The notes below the pieces were generated by a model that searched no databases, had not been told where the DNA came from, and saw only the letters and a program-made list of their open reading frames with translations. Below, piece after piece: positions 8,657 to 16,094 of a stretch of DNA of 45,293 nucleotides (positions are counted from its first letter, which is position 1; the number at the start of each line of letters is the position of its first letter). The DNA is taken from positions 1 through 45,293 of the forward strand of contig CAISZI010000050.1 of assembly GCA_903889905.1 (NCBI GenBank), read 5' to 3'. The translations under genes were made by a program, and so were the position numbers. This DNA comes from Candidatus Wirthbacteria bacterium (GTDB lineage: Bacteria > Patescibacteriota > CG2-30-54-11).

Positions 8657-9405
8657 TTTTGCAGTATTAATGATCTAATTTCCCCAAAAGTTTCGGGGAA
8701 ATTTCTCTCGCTAATAATCGGATTCCTAGGACTCCGTGGCGTCAAATACTTAAAATCTTTCAAAGCCGGTACAGATTTTAACCAACGATCTTCTCCACGC
8801 ATTACGATTACTGTTGCTTTGCGGCAAAGAACCGCGGTCAGCAGATCAAAACCGTACTTTTGCGACTCCAAAATACTATTTAAGGCTTGGGCTTGCACCG
8901 AGTGATAAGGTAAATATTCCAAACAAGACACATTATTAGCAATACGTTGATAATCCTGAATATCTGAAATCATAGGGCTAAAAATTCGCGACCAGTAACG
9001 GAAACCACTTATTAACCTGTGGGCGGGATTAAGATAATAAAAAGGGAACTCACCATACCGATGAATGATGTTATTCCGATTATCCTGATCAAGGGTGGGA
9101 AATATCTGGTGTTCTAAAATCTCATTTGGTTCAATAAAACCCGGCGAAAAATCAGAACCAGGATTTAACTGCAATAAGATGACCTTCGCCGTCATTGGAT
9201 CGCCAATGAAAGGGAGAGGTGGGGTTTGCAAGTTGAATCGATATTCTTTAGTTGCCTCAATATTAAATTGGTCAACAATTTGTCGATCACAATCCAAAAT
9301 AAATGGTGCTGATAACGGGAGATTTACCCACGGGTTTTGCATTGCTAATAAACCATAAAATATAATTTCGTTGAAAAGTGTATCTCCATCCTCCATGCAA
9401 GACAA
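8653..9405 (-). CDS. Unknown protein with uracil-DNA-glycosylase-like features
   Basis: A 250-residue cytoplasmic protein. The stretch LPFIGDPMTAKVILLQLNPGSD near residues 63-84 resembles the first conserved region of the uracil-DNA glycosylase superfamily (strand followed by a G/NPG turn). A later strand TVIVMRG followed by TPRSPRN could match the second region. SCLEYLPYHS lies between. These are structural echoes, not a firm hit, and the usual active-site Asp/His pattern is not clear. It is one of two minus-strand genes inside the element (the other is the small ORF at 10420-10590) and shares 4 bases with the gene at 8036. An alternative start is MEDGDTL, three residues in. Confidence 0.55.
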   Translation of the reverse strand: MSCMEDGDTLFNEIIFYGLLAMQNPWVNLPLSAPFILDCDRQIVDQFNIEATKEYRFNLQTPPLPFIGDPMTAKVILLQLNPGSDFSPGFIEPNEILEHQIFPTLDQDNRNNIIHRYGEFPFYYLNPAHRLISGFRYWSRIFSPMISDIQDYQRIANNVSCLEYLPYHSVQAQALNSILESQKYGFDLLTAVLCRKATVIVMRGEDRWLKSVPALKDFKYLTPRSPRNPIISERNFPETFGEIRSLILQN

Positions 9406-9446
9406 TCCTCACCGACGTTCCTTTAGTCAACAACTAAGGAGGCACT

Positions 9447-10430
9447 ATGTTTACCGGCTACCTCGGGATTCCACAAGACGGGATCGAACCGCTCCCAAAA
9501 CAATGCCCAATGGTCAAAGACTCAAAATCGCCACATTATTTCTTTAACGACTATAGAATCGCTATTGCATATCACCACAACAAAAAAGACCAGACCTCGG
9601 GTATCGGAATTATGACTTTTGCTCCAAATGGTCTTCTTTGGTGTAAAACGGGACGGTACGCCTTTGACTTTAATGAAATAGGTGGTATTTATCACGGCTT
9701 AGACGAAGCCTTGGTTGAGGCAGACAAAAGCAAGGCAAGGAATATTACTGTTATCCTCAACAACGCAAAAATAGTGGAGATGCTGAACAGCTCACAGCCA
9801 TTCGAGGATCCAACCTATATGCAGTTACATGCCTCTATTAAAGACAAACTTGCAAAATACAATAGTTTCCAAGCGCTCTATCGAAAATCTTTACCCGACA
9901 CTGTCCAGTCAAGGTTGAACGAGCAAGCAAAGCTGGCAGCAAGACCACCCCTATTTGATGGACACAACAAACACTGGCTTAATGCACCAGACACCATTTA
10001 TGGCAACATAGTTTCAACAGACGAAGAAGAGGAATTGTGGGCCAAGAAAATGGCTAATTTGCTTTTAGATTTCACACTAAACTACATGAATGAATACAAA
10101 AAGGATTACGGAAAAGAAGGTCTGGACAAACTAAACAAAAAAATCAACTCTGGCAAGGCAAAAGGTCTCCCCCCGTTAAAAAAGAATCTGGATAAGCAGG
10201 TAAAATTGGTGAAGGCCAAGGAATTCAAACCTATAAAGAAAAAAGTCCTTTGTCATCATTGCCAAAATGAAATGGACTTCGAAGAATGCCTTCTGGAGAA
10301 ACCAACTGGAAACCTCAAATACCATTACCGCTGCAAAGAATGCCTAGCTACAAAAGTCCTTAACGATCAAGGACGGACGCTGCTTTATGGTAAATATCCA
10401 CCAGAAATTAAAAAACCACCTATTCAGTGA
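9447..10430 (+). CDS. Unknown protein: possible inactive RNase H-like domain plus C-terminal zinc ribbon
   Basis: A perfect AAGGAGG ribosome site precedes ATG 9447. Residues about 36-115 (YRIAIAYHH, GIGIMTFAPNG, GGIYHGLDEALVEA, ITVILNNAKIVEMLN) follow the strand-strand-strand-helix-strand order of RNase HI. The positions expected to hold catalytic Asp/Glu look like His, Gly and Asn, so it would be inactive as a nuclease if the fold is right. The middle is Lys-rich and helical. The C-terminus has a CHHC..CKEC zinc ribbon (about residues 267-296). Together these suggest nucleic-acid binding. The gene converges on a small minus-strand gene with an 11-base overlap. Confidence 0.65.
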   Translation: MFTGYLGIPQDGIEPLPKQCPMVKDSKSPHYFFNDYRIAIAYHHNKKDQTSGIGIMTFAPNGLLWCKTGRYAFDFNEIGGIYHGLDEALVEADKSKARNITVILNNAKIVEMLNSSQPFEDPTYMQLHASIKDKLAKYNSFQALYRKSLPDTVQSRLNEQAKLAARPPLFDGHNKHWLNAPDTIYGNIVSTDEEEELWAKKMANLLLDFTLNYMNEYKKDYGKEGLDKLNKKINSGKAKGLPPLKKNLDKQVKLVKAKEFKPIKKKVLCHHCQNEMDFEECLLEKPTGNLKYHYRCKECLATKVLNDQGRTLLYGKYPPEIKKPPIQ

Positions 10431-10590
10431 ACCTTCTGGCTTTCTTGTTCCTCTGATCAATTTCTAATAACAACTTAAAGAACCTCAAAAGCCGATCAGC
10501 GGCCTCATTTGCCTCAATATCGCTTAGATATTCACCCTTCTCGACATAAACCCGCTGGAGCGACACTGCGAGGTTATTTAGACTTGTCAT
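10420..10590 (-). CDS. Small protein of unknown function (56 aa)
   Basis: The start at 10590 is supported by GGGAGGAATTT directly before the ATG; a longer frame to 10674 lacks this. The product is short, charged and probably all helical (MTSLNNLAVSLQRVYVEKGE at the start, basic at the end). It overlaps the end of the zinc-ribbon gene tail to tail and diverges from the large sigma-4-like gene. It could be a small regulator of that gene, which is only a guess from position. Confidence 0.55.
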   Translation of the reverse strand: MTSLNNLAVSLQRVYVEKGEYLSDIEANEAADRLLRFFKLLLEIDQRNKKARRFTE

Positions 10591-10700
10591 AAATTCCTCC
10601 CTAAAAAAAGGTTGTATTTTCATTAATACAGTCCCTATATAGTATTGGGAAGGGAAAAACTCCCTCGATAACAACCTTATGCGTTTATGAAAGGATTTAT

Positions 10701-12599
10701 ATGCAAAAGCGCGTCATCTCTTCAAATCTCGAAATCAAATCAATAAATGGCTCCACCTTATATTCATTTCCATTTCAGATTCAAATTGAATCATCACTCA
10801 TTACATTCTCCAGCAAATTAAACAACAGCAACCTTAAAATAGATCTTCCACATATCGATTTTGTGTCCAAAAAAGACTATGGAGCTATGTTAAATTATCT
10901 GATTACAATTCTTGGACTAGAAAAGGCAAACTGCCCAAAAGAAGAACAAGCATGGCATGAAGAAGCTGAAACATTCTTTTTGATTCACTATTACTTACCA
11001 ATTGACGATTTGAAAAGAAAACGTAAATTTTGGTTAGGTAGTTTTGATAAAGTAGATTCCCTACGTGAACTAAAAAAACTTGCTCTTGAAAAAAGAGATA
11101 AAGCAACTGATTCATCAGTTGAAGCGGTCTTAAAACTAGCAGCAATTCACTCTTCGGAAGACTCACAAACACTTTACAAAAAAGCTGTCTACCTCAATAC
11201 AACTATTGTACTGCCTTATAAATTCGATAGATATGAACAGTTTAAACAAAATATGCTGAAAAACTTCAGAGACTTTGTAGATACTATCGAAAAAGGGTTT
11301 GCCCAAATTGAAGGATCCCTAGCAGGCCATGCTGAGCTTCGAGAAAAACACATCAACAAGATTCTTCAGGAAGCAAATACGAAATTCCGAAAAAAACATG
11401 CCTCTTTAAATGATGTAAAGAAAAGCTGGATAAAACGTCACTTCGACAAACTTAAACAGCAAAGCCAAAATTTTGCTCATACTTTTCATGATATCAATCA
11501 AGAAGCACATTCCCTTCTGCAGACCTCCTATGGCAAAGCCGGAATTAGTTGTCGGAAAAATGAATTAAACCTCAAAGATGGCGAAAGTCTAAAACATAGC
11601 AAAATCGAGTGGCATAGACTTGAAGACAATTTTGACATGACTAGAGCATCGGAATTAATGGATCGGCTCATATCTAGAATGCAAAAAAAATATGGGTACC
11701 CAGCAGTTGAATTATCCAATAAAGCCGAGATCAATAACCTTCTCAACAATAAAGAAGATGGTTTAATAGGTTTCTATCTATGGGCGAACTACGCCAGGGA
11801 TAAAAACGACTTCATAAGTCTTTGGGACATCTGTATCCAAATAACTGATCAATTTGTCTCTGAGGAACAAAGTCTCGATTTGTTTCTACGTGACTGTGAT
11901 GCCATGTATAACAATGTCCTGGCTGTTGGCTATGAGGCAGTATATAAGGCTATCAGCGATCAACTGTCACCAATTGAACAAAGGGTTTACCAGTTGTCTT
12001 ATTTCAGGCAGGCGATGATTGACAACAGAATTCCTCTATTTGAACCACTGACAATGAATTTTCTGAAAGAAATGGGCACAAGCACTGTCGGATTGGTGAT
12101 TTTAGTCTTAATTTTGCAAAAAGACTCACTATGGGACAACAAAAATCTTTCTAATGAACTAAAGACTCGTTGGTTATCATACTTAAAATTTTATCCCTTC
12201 TGGGTCGAAATAATGCAAGACAGTGACCGAGAAAAGTATTATCAAGAAACAGTAAAACCAAGCATCCGTTCCTTATCTGAAACTATCTCAGAGGATGGTT
12301 CCATTACTCTAGGAGACACAATCAAAGACGAGTCTCAAAACGATGCTATTTATCCCAACATGCTCCAAGCCGTTGTTCTCAACCATAACGCCGAAAAATT
12401 TGAGAATTGGATTGACTCTTATTGTACAGACAAACAAAAGAATATTTTGCAAGCTTATTTTTATAATGACTTCAACCAAAAGGAAATTGCCCAAAAGGAG
12501 GGAATAAGTCAACAAGCCGTCGCTAAAATGCTCAAACAGGGCATTAAACGACTTAATGAAGGCCTAACCAGTCAAGGGATTATCTCAACAGATGTCTAA
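10701..12599 (+). CDS. Large unknown protein with C-terminal sigma-70 region 4-like HTH
   Basis: A 632-residue, mostly helical, Lys/Glu-rich protein. Only the C-terminal about 55 residues are recognisable: TDKQKNILQAYFYNDFNQ followed by KEIAQKEGISQQAVAKMLK reads as a sigma-70 region 4 or LuxR-like helix-turn-helix. No sigma region 2 is visible, so it is unlikely to be a normal sigma factor. A likely amphipathic coiled part lies around residues 150-290, and one hydrophobic stretch (STVGLVILVLILQKD) near residue 465. GAAAGGA precedes ATG 10701. The next gene overlaps its stop by 8 bases, starting a run of small co-oriented genes. Confidence 0.75.
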   Translation: MQKRVISSNLEIKSINGSTLYSFPFQIQIESSLITFSSKLNNSNLKIDLPHIDFVSKKDYGAMLNYLITILGLEKANCPKEEQAWHEEAETFFLIHYYLPIDDLKRKRKFWLGSFDKVDSLRELKKLALEKRDKATDSSVEAVLKLAAIHSSEDSQTLYKKAVYLNTTIVLPYKFDRYEQFKQNMLKNFRDFVDTIEKGFAQIEGSLAGHAELREKHINKILQEANTKFRKKHASLNDVKKSWIKRHFDKLKQQSQNFAHTFHDINQEAHSLLQTSYGKAGISCRKNELNLKDGESLKHSKIEWHRLEDNFDMTRASELMDRLISRMQKKYGYPAVELSNKAEINNLLNNKEDGLIGFYLWANYARDKNDFISLWDICIQITDQFVSEEQSLDLFLRDCDAMYNNVLAVGYEAVYKAISDQLSPIEQRVYQLSYFRQAMIDNRIPLFEPLTMNFLKEMGTSTVGLVILVLILQKDSLWDNKNLSNELKTRWLSYLKFYPFWVEIMQDSDREKYYQETVKPSIRSLSETISEDGSITLGDTIKDESQNDAIYPNMLQAVVLNHNAEKFENWIDSYCTDKQKNILQAYFYNDFNQKEIAQKEGISQQAVAKMLKQGIKRLNEGLTSQGIISTDV

Positions 12600-12810
12600 A
12601 ACACCTCAACTACAGTTAGAGCAGGAAATCGAAGAGCTGATTCAGTTACGCCTGGCACTCGTACTAATACCTGCCAAACGGGTATTTAAGCGGGCAGGTA
12701 GTGAACAGTTGTATCAAGAGATTTGTAATCTAGTTCAATCTACACGTCCAAAGATCACTCAAATTATTAGCCAATTCCAGGTAGAAAGGAAACCCAGCAA
12801 TGCCAAGTAA
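12592..12810 (+). CDS. Small helical protein of unknown function (72 aa)
   Basis: Overlaps the sigma-4-like gene by 8 bases and the next gene by 11, so the three are probably translated as a coupled unit. The product is almost entirely helical with an acidic start (LQLEQEIEELIQLRLALVLI) and a basic end. I do not recognise the family. Confidence 0.6.
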   Translation: MSKTPQLQLEQEIEELIQLRLALVLIPAKRVFKRAGSEQLYQEICNLVQSTRPKITQIISQFQVERKPSNAK

Positions 12811-13033
12811 ACAGACCTATGAAACAGCAGATTTTTATCTCGCTGCCTTCCTCAAAGCAAAAGGACTTAAAATTGACAGAATCGAACGAGACGGACGCAA
12901 AACGATCTTCATCTTTGAGAATACCGCCACCAGGGAAGGATTAATCAAAGACTTCTACAATGAAGGATTAGTTGGCGTAAACGACTACAAAAACGCCATC
13001 CAGGACATGCGGGCTATCGTCTACAACTGGTAA
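12800..13033 (+). CDS. DUF5659-like small protein
   Basis: A 77-residue protein with the pattern of DUF5659: YETADFYLAAFLKAKGLKID, a basic strand, IFIFENTATREGLIKDFYN, and a helical end NAIQDMRAIVY. Members are small, of unknown function, and common in mobile elements. The start ATG lies inside the previous gene with an AAAGGA ribosome site 9 bases upstream. The family call is from memory of its F-L-A..L...G and F.F..T....L...F patterns. Confidence 0.7.
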   Translation: MPSKQTYETADFYLAAFLKAKGLKIDRIERDGRKTIFIFENTATREGLIKDFYNEGLVGVNDYKNAIQDMRAIVYNW

Positions 13034-13081
13034 GACGATAAGTCCAAAGTTCACCGTAAAAGCCAGTATTCTTATGCAAAG

Positions 13082-13336
13082 ATGAAATTATGCAATGATA
13101 TAGGGATACTGGATTTAATTTGTCTAAAAACCGTGATTTCACCCGCAGGGCTTCGACAGTTTAAGGACATCTACCTTAAAAAATATGGCAAACAGCTTAC
13201 AGACCAAGAAGCTCTTGCTATTGCCTTGCCCTTTCTCAGCTGCATTAAGGTCATCTACCGACCACTAAAGAAATCATGGGTTGAAAAACAAGGATGCAAT
13301 GATGAGCAAACGCAAGCACAACTTACGCCTGATTAA
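13082..13336 (+). CDS. Small protein of unknown function (84 aa)
   Basis: Starts at ATG 13082 after a 48-base gap; the nearby AAAGATG is a weak ribosome site. The product has GLRQFKDIYLKKYGKQLTDQ, then a hydrophobic helix ALAIALPFLSCIKVIYRP. The 3' end overlaps the next gene by about 35 bases in another frame. Its position between the DUF5659-like gene and the recombinase partner fits an accessory gene of the recombinase module. No function can be assigned. Confidence 0.6.
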   Translation: MKLCNDIGILDLICLKTVISPAGLRQFKDIYLKKYGKQLTDQEALAIALPFLSCIKVIYRPLKKSWVEKQGCNDEQTQAQLTPD

Positions 13337-13769
13337 AGCGAAAGATTCATATTCCACAAAGGAAATTGTCGAGCTTCTCGCAGTACATGCCAAAACAGCC
13401 CAGAACTGGCTACGTGATGAAACTCTAGCAAAAATTGAAGGAATTTACCCTCCAGTTGTTCGAGGAATTGATCTTAAAGAATTCCTGACAAAAAGGATCT
13501 TAAAGTCAAAAGTGACTTTGGCTAATGATGAATTCTATTGTCCCCACTGTAAGGGAGCTCGGAAAAGTAGAATTATTACCATCGAGAGTAACGGCATAAT
13601 ACTAGGCAAAGATCATCAAAAAATTACAATTAAAGGGAAATGTGAAATCTGTATGACGCAACTAAACAGATTTGACACTCAGGACAACTACAATCTCAGG
13701 CAGCAAGAACCCATAAGTCAGGACAAACATGCATTAGAAGCACGCCAGCAGCTTAATTTATTTGGGTAA
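13302..13769 (+). CDS. HTH plus zinc-ribbon partner of the tyrosine recombinase
   Basis: A 155-residue protein with an N-terminal helix-turn-helix of the excisionase type (YSTKEIVELLAVHAKTAQNW). It continues into a winged-like segment (GIDLKEFLTKR) and a C-terminal zinc ribbon (CPHC near residue 85, CEIC near 118). The start at 13302 is chosen over 13281 and 13299 because AAGG lies 8 bases before it. Proteins with this layout commonly precede integrases of the kind found just downstream, so it probably directs or regulates that recombinase. The pairing is from my knowledge of similar loci; the regulatory role is inferred. Confidence 0.75.
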   Translation: MSKRKHNLRLIKAKDSYSTKEIVELLAVHAKTAQNWLRDETLAKIEGIYPPVVRGIDLKEFLTKRILKSKVTLANDEFYCPHCKGARKSRIITIESNGIILGKDHQKITIKGKCEICMTQLNRFDTQDNYNLRQQEPISQDKHALEARQQLNLFG

Positions 13770-13775
13770 ATGGCC

Positions 13776-13826
13776 GGAGTGAAGCAAGGTATTAAGTATG
13801 TACTAATATCCCTGCTCTAACACTCC
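13776..13826. promoter_or_regulatory. 51-base nested inverted repeat between HTH partner and recombinase
   Basis: GGAGTG (13776-13781) pairs with CACTCC (13821-13826), AGCA with TGCT, and the inner TATTA with TAATA around a loop near 13795-13803. It starts 7 bases after the HTH gene and ends 31 bases before the recombinase ATG. It could be a binding site, an RNA hairpin controlling the recombinase, or a recombination site. No T-run follows, so it is not a standard terminator. Confidence 0.6.
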
Positions 13827-13856
13827 TTTCCAATCACCATTAGTAAGGAGAATATC

Positions 13857-14957
13857 ATGTCATCAAACAGGGCAAAAAACGAAAAGATAAAACGCCAGTA
13901 TTATCATTGGTTAAGGGAAGCTCAGAACAGTTCCGAGAAGACCGTCGATGCCATCAAAAAGGCACTCTGGGTTTATGACGAATTTTCTAATTATGAAGAC
14001 TTAGGGCTGTTTGACGGTAATCGAGCTGTCGAGTACAAAAAGTGGCTTGCCGTAAGAAAACATCCCAAGACTGGAGAGAAGATTTCCCCAGTTACCCAGT
14101 ATCACTACCTCAGACACCTCAGGGCATTCTTGCTTTGGCTATCAGATAAACGTGGTTATCGATCAAGGATTTTTCCTTCAGACATCGCCTTCCTCAATAT
14201 GGATAAGAAATATGCTAAGGCAGCCCTGGATCCCACAAAGCAAGAATATCCCCCTCTGAGTTATGTAATCGCCCTTTGTAGATCAATAGATATCGTAACT
14301 GAGATTGATCGCAGGGATAGGGCTCTTATCGCCTTCACGGCCATAAGTGGCGCCAGGGACGAAGCAATTTCCACTCTGACTCTGCAATGCTTTGACGAAC
14401 AAAAGCTTGTTATTTACCAATATAAAAAATACGGTGTTCAAACCAAGTTTGCTAAAGATATCACCACTTACCTGATGGTATTCGATCAGGAATTGCTTGA
14501 TTACTTTTTGGATTGGGTCAAATACCTACGGCAGGAAAAACATGCCTCATCGAGTTTTCCGATTTTCCCGCAAGACAAGCAAGAATGCTTACGGGACAAT
14601 AATGTTTGTTTCTTTGCAGAACATGTTGACGACAAGCCCTGGAGTGGTGCTGGAGGCATCCGCAAAGTATTCGAAAAGAGGGCAAAAGCCGCAGGGATGG
14701 ATTACTACCCACCTCACAAATTTCGTCATTTAGCAATAGAACTTGCCAGGGGAAAATGTCACGATCTTAATGAACTAAAGGCAGTCTCTCAAAATTTTGG
14801 GCATGAAAACATTGAAACAACAATGGTTTCCTATGGGAACTTCAATGCAACTCAGATCGGTAAAATCATTGGAGAAATTGATTTCCAAGGAAAAAACACC
14901 AGCAAACTTACGGAAAAGGAAAAGCTAGAATGGATTAGGAAAATTAAAGCGCTTTAA
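13857..14957 (+). CDS. Tyrosine recombinase (integrase family)
   Basis: A 366-residue phage-integrase-fold recombinase. Residues about 15-110 form a SAM-like core-binding domain (TVDAIKKALWVYDEF, VTQYHYLRHLRAFLLWL). The catalytic domain shows the Arg in SGARDEAISTL near residue 165, a Lys in the QYKKYGVQTKF strand, HKFRHLA near 285 (HxxR), GHENIETT near 313, and the nucleophile Tyr in VSYGNF near 323. AAGGAG lies 7 bases before ATG 13857. It belongs to a widespread group accompanied by an upstream HTH/zinc-ribbon gene, as here. The element also has a serine recombinase at its end, so this enzyme may serve another site or be a remnant of an older element. Confidence 0.88.
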   Translation: MSSNRAKNEKIKRQYYHWLREAQNSSEKTVDAIKKALWVYDEFSNYEDLGLFDGNRAVEYKKWLAVRKHPKTGEKISPVTQYHYLRHLRAFLLWLSDKRGYRSRIFPSDIAFLNMDKKYAKAALDPTKQEYPPLSYVIALCRSIDIVTEIDRRDRALIAFTAISGARDEAISTLTLQCFDEQKLVIYQYKKYGVQTKFAKDITTYLMVFDQELLDYFLDWVKYLRQEKHASSSFPIFPQDKQECLRDNNVCFFAEHVDDKPWSGAGGIRKVFEKRAKAAGMDYYPPHKFRHLAIELARGKCHDLNELKAVSQNFGHENIETTMVSYGNFNATQIGKIIGEIDFQGKNTSKLTEKEKLEWIRKIKAL

Positions 14958-14971
14958 TTAGTCAAAATCCT

Positions 14972-15029
14972 GTGCTATATTCCCTGTAGTGTTTGATAAT
15001 GTTTAGTAAAGTAATTGAAAAGGGTAACT
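14972..15029 (+). promoter_or_regulatory. Likely extended -10 promoter of the restriction module
   Basis: TGCTATATT in the 72-base gap after the recombinase is an extended -10 (TGnTATAAT-like). It is followed by AAAAGGG about 6 bases before ATG 15030. No good -35 is visible, as is common with extended -10 promoters. It would drive the Mrr-like, MerR-like, R-M, small-protein and serine recombinase genes, all of which are tightly packed. Confidence 0.45.
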
Positions 15030-15908
15030 ATGTCCCGCTCACAGGATTTGGCAGCAAAAGTTATCTTCGCAGCGATGCAGATACTCAAAGAAAATGGCGG
15101 GGAATTACCAGGCAAAGAAGTCATCGCCCAAGTTGAACAAAAAGTGGATTTTGACCAATGGGCAAAAGAAAAATACGAAAAAACAGGCTATATCCGCTGG
15201 CAATCGATACTACACTTCCACACAATCGGTTGCATCAAAGGCGGATACCTAATTAAAAGGAAGGGCGTCTGGTATTTAACACCAGAGGGGGAAAAGGCAT
15301 TAGAAAAAGGAGAAGCAACTTTTTTTGCTTTGACGAGACAAGCATATGCCGAATGGAACAAGCAACATCAACAGGAACCAACCGAATCGATAGTAGATCA
15401 TGTTGAAAGTGAAGAAGAGCAAAAGATTACCCTAGATGAGGCAGAACAAGTAGCCTATGAAGGATTGAAACAACATGTTCGGGAGATGAACCCATATGAA
15501 TTCCAGGAATTAGTAGCTGCCCTCCTGAGAGGTATGGGGTACTACACTCCATTTGTAGCCCCCAGAGGTCGTGACGGTGGGGTTGATATTATCGCCTATC
15601 GAGATCCCCTCGGCACTATCCCCCCACGTATTAAAGTACAGATCAAACACCGCCAGGACGCCGCAGCCGTTGATGAAATCAGAAACCTAATGGGTATTTT
15701 GCAACAAGACGATGTAGGAATTTTTGTATCAAGTGGTGGTTTTACTTCTGATTCAAAGACTACGGCAAGACAAGCTCATGTTCACGTTGAATTGATAGAT
15801 TTTACAAGGTTTCTTCAGCTTTGGCGTGAATTCTACAACAAACTGACTGATGAAGATAAAAGTCTGCTTCCCCTATACCCTATCTACTTTTTAGCACCAG
15901 TTGAATAA
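15030..15908 (+). CDS. Mrr-family restriction endonuclease-like protein
   Basis: A 292-residue protein with an N-terminal winged-helix domain (about residues 1-95, as in Mrr_N) and a C-terminal PD-(D/E)XK nuclease domain. The nuclease part begins at MNPYEFQELVAALLRGMGYY. The core RGRDGGVDIIAYRD provides the catalytic Asp and VQIKH holds the Lys strand, where many members have QCK. GIFVSSGGFTSDS follows, as expected. Mrr enzymes cut modified (often methylated) DNA and may thus act as a type IV restriction enzyme. ATG 15030 is chosen over TTG 15015 because AAAAGGG precedes it. The next gene overlaps its stop by one base, so the module is co-transcribed. Confidence 0.85.
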   Translation: MSRSQDLAAKVIFAAMQILKENGGELPGKEVIAQVEQKVDFDQWAKEKYEKTGYIRWQSILHFHTIGCIKGGYLIKRKGVWYLTPEGEKALEKGEATFFALTRQAYAEWNKQHQQEPTESIVDHVESEEEQKITLDEAEQVAYEGLKQHVREMNPYEFQELVAALLRGMGYYTPFVAPRGRDGGVDIIAYRDPLGTIPPRIKVQIKHRQDAAAVDEIRNLMGILQQDDVGIFVSSGGFTSDSKTTARQAHVHVELIDFTRFLQLWREFYNKLTDEDKSLLPLYPIYFLAPVE

Positions 15909-16093
15909 TGGCAACCTTAAAAGACTACCTTACGATCAAAGAAGTGGCGGAATTGCTCAACATGTCTCCAAGCACGCTTAGACTTTGGGACAAACAAGGC
16001 AAGCTCAAAGCTACGCGCCATCCGCTCAACAACTATCGGTTATATAAAAAAGCCGATATCGAAAAGCTCATCAATGCAATTACCAAGGCCTAA
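15908..16093 (+). CDS. MerR-type/excisionase-like DNA-binding protein
   Basis: A 61-residue single-domain winged HTH: LTIKEVAELLNMSPSTLRLW, followed by RHPLNNYRLYKKADIEKL, the standard MerR N-terminal pattern without any effector domain. It starts at the last base of the nuclease gene (overlap TAATG) and ends 1 base before the R-M enzyme ATG. Small regulators of this type often sit directly before type ISP-like R-M genes, so control of the R-M genes is likely. An excisionase role for the element is an alternative. Confidence 0.85.
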   Translation: MATLKDYLTIKEVAELLNMSPSTLRLWDKQGKLKATRHPLNNYRLYKKADIEKLINAITKA

Positions 16094-16094
16094 A

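Noticed and set aside
10701-12599. Sigma factor
   Set aside because: Only a region 4-like HTH is visible; regions 2 and 3 are absent.
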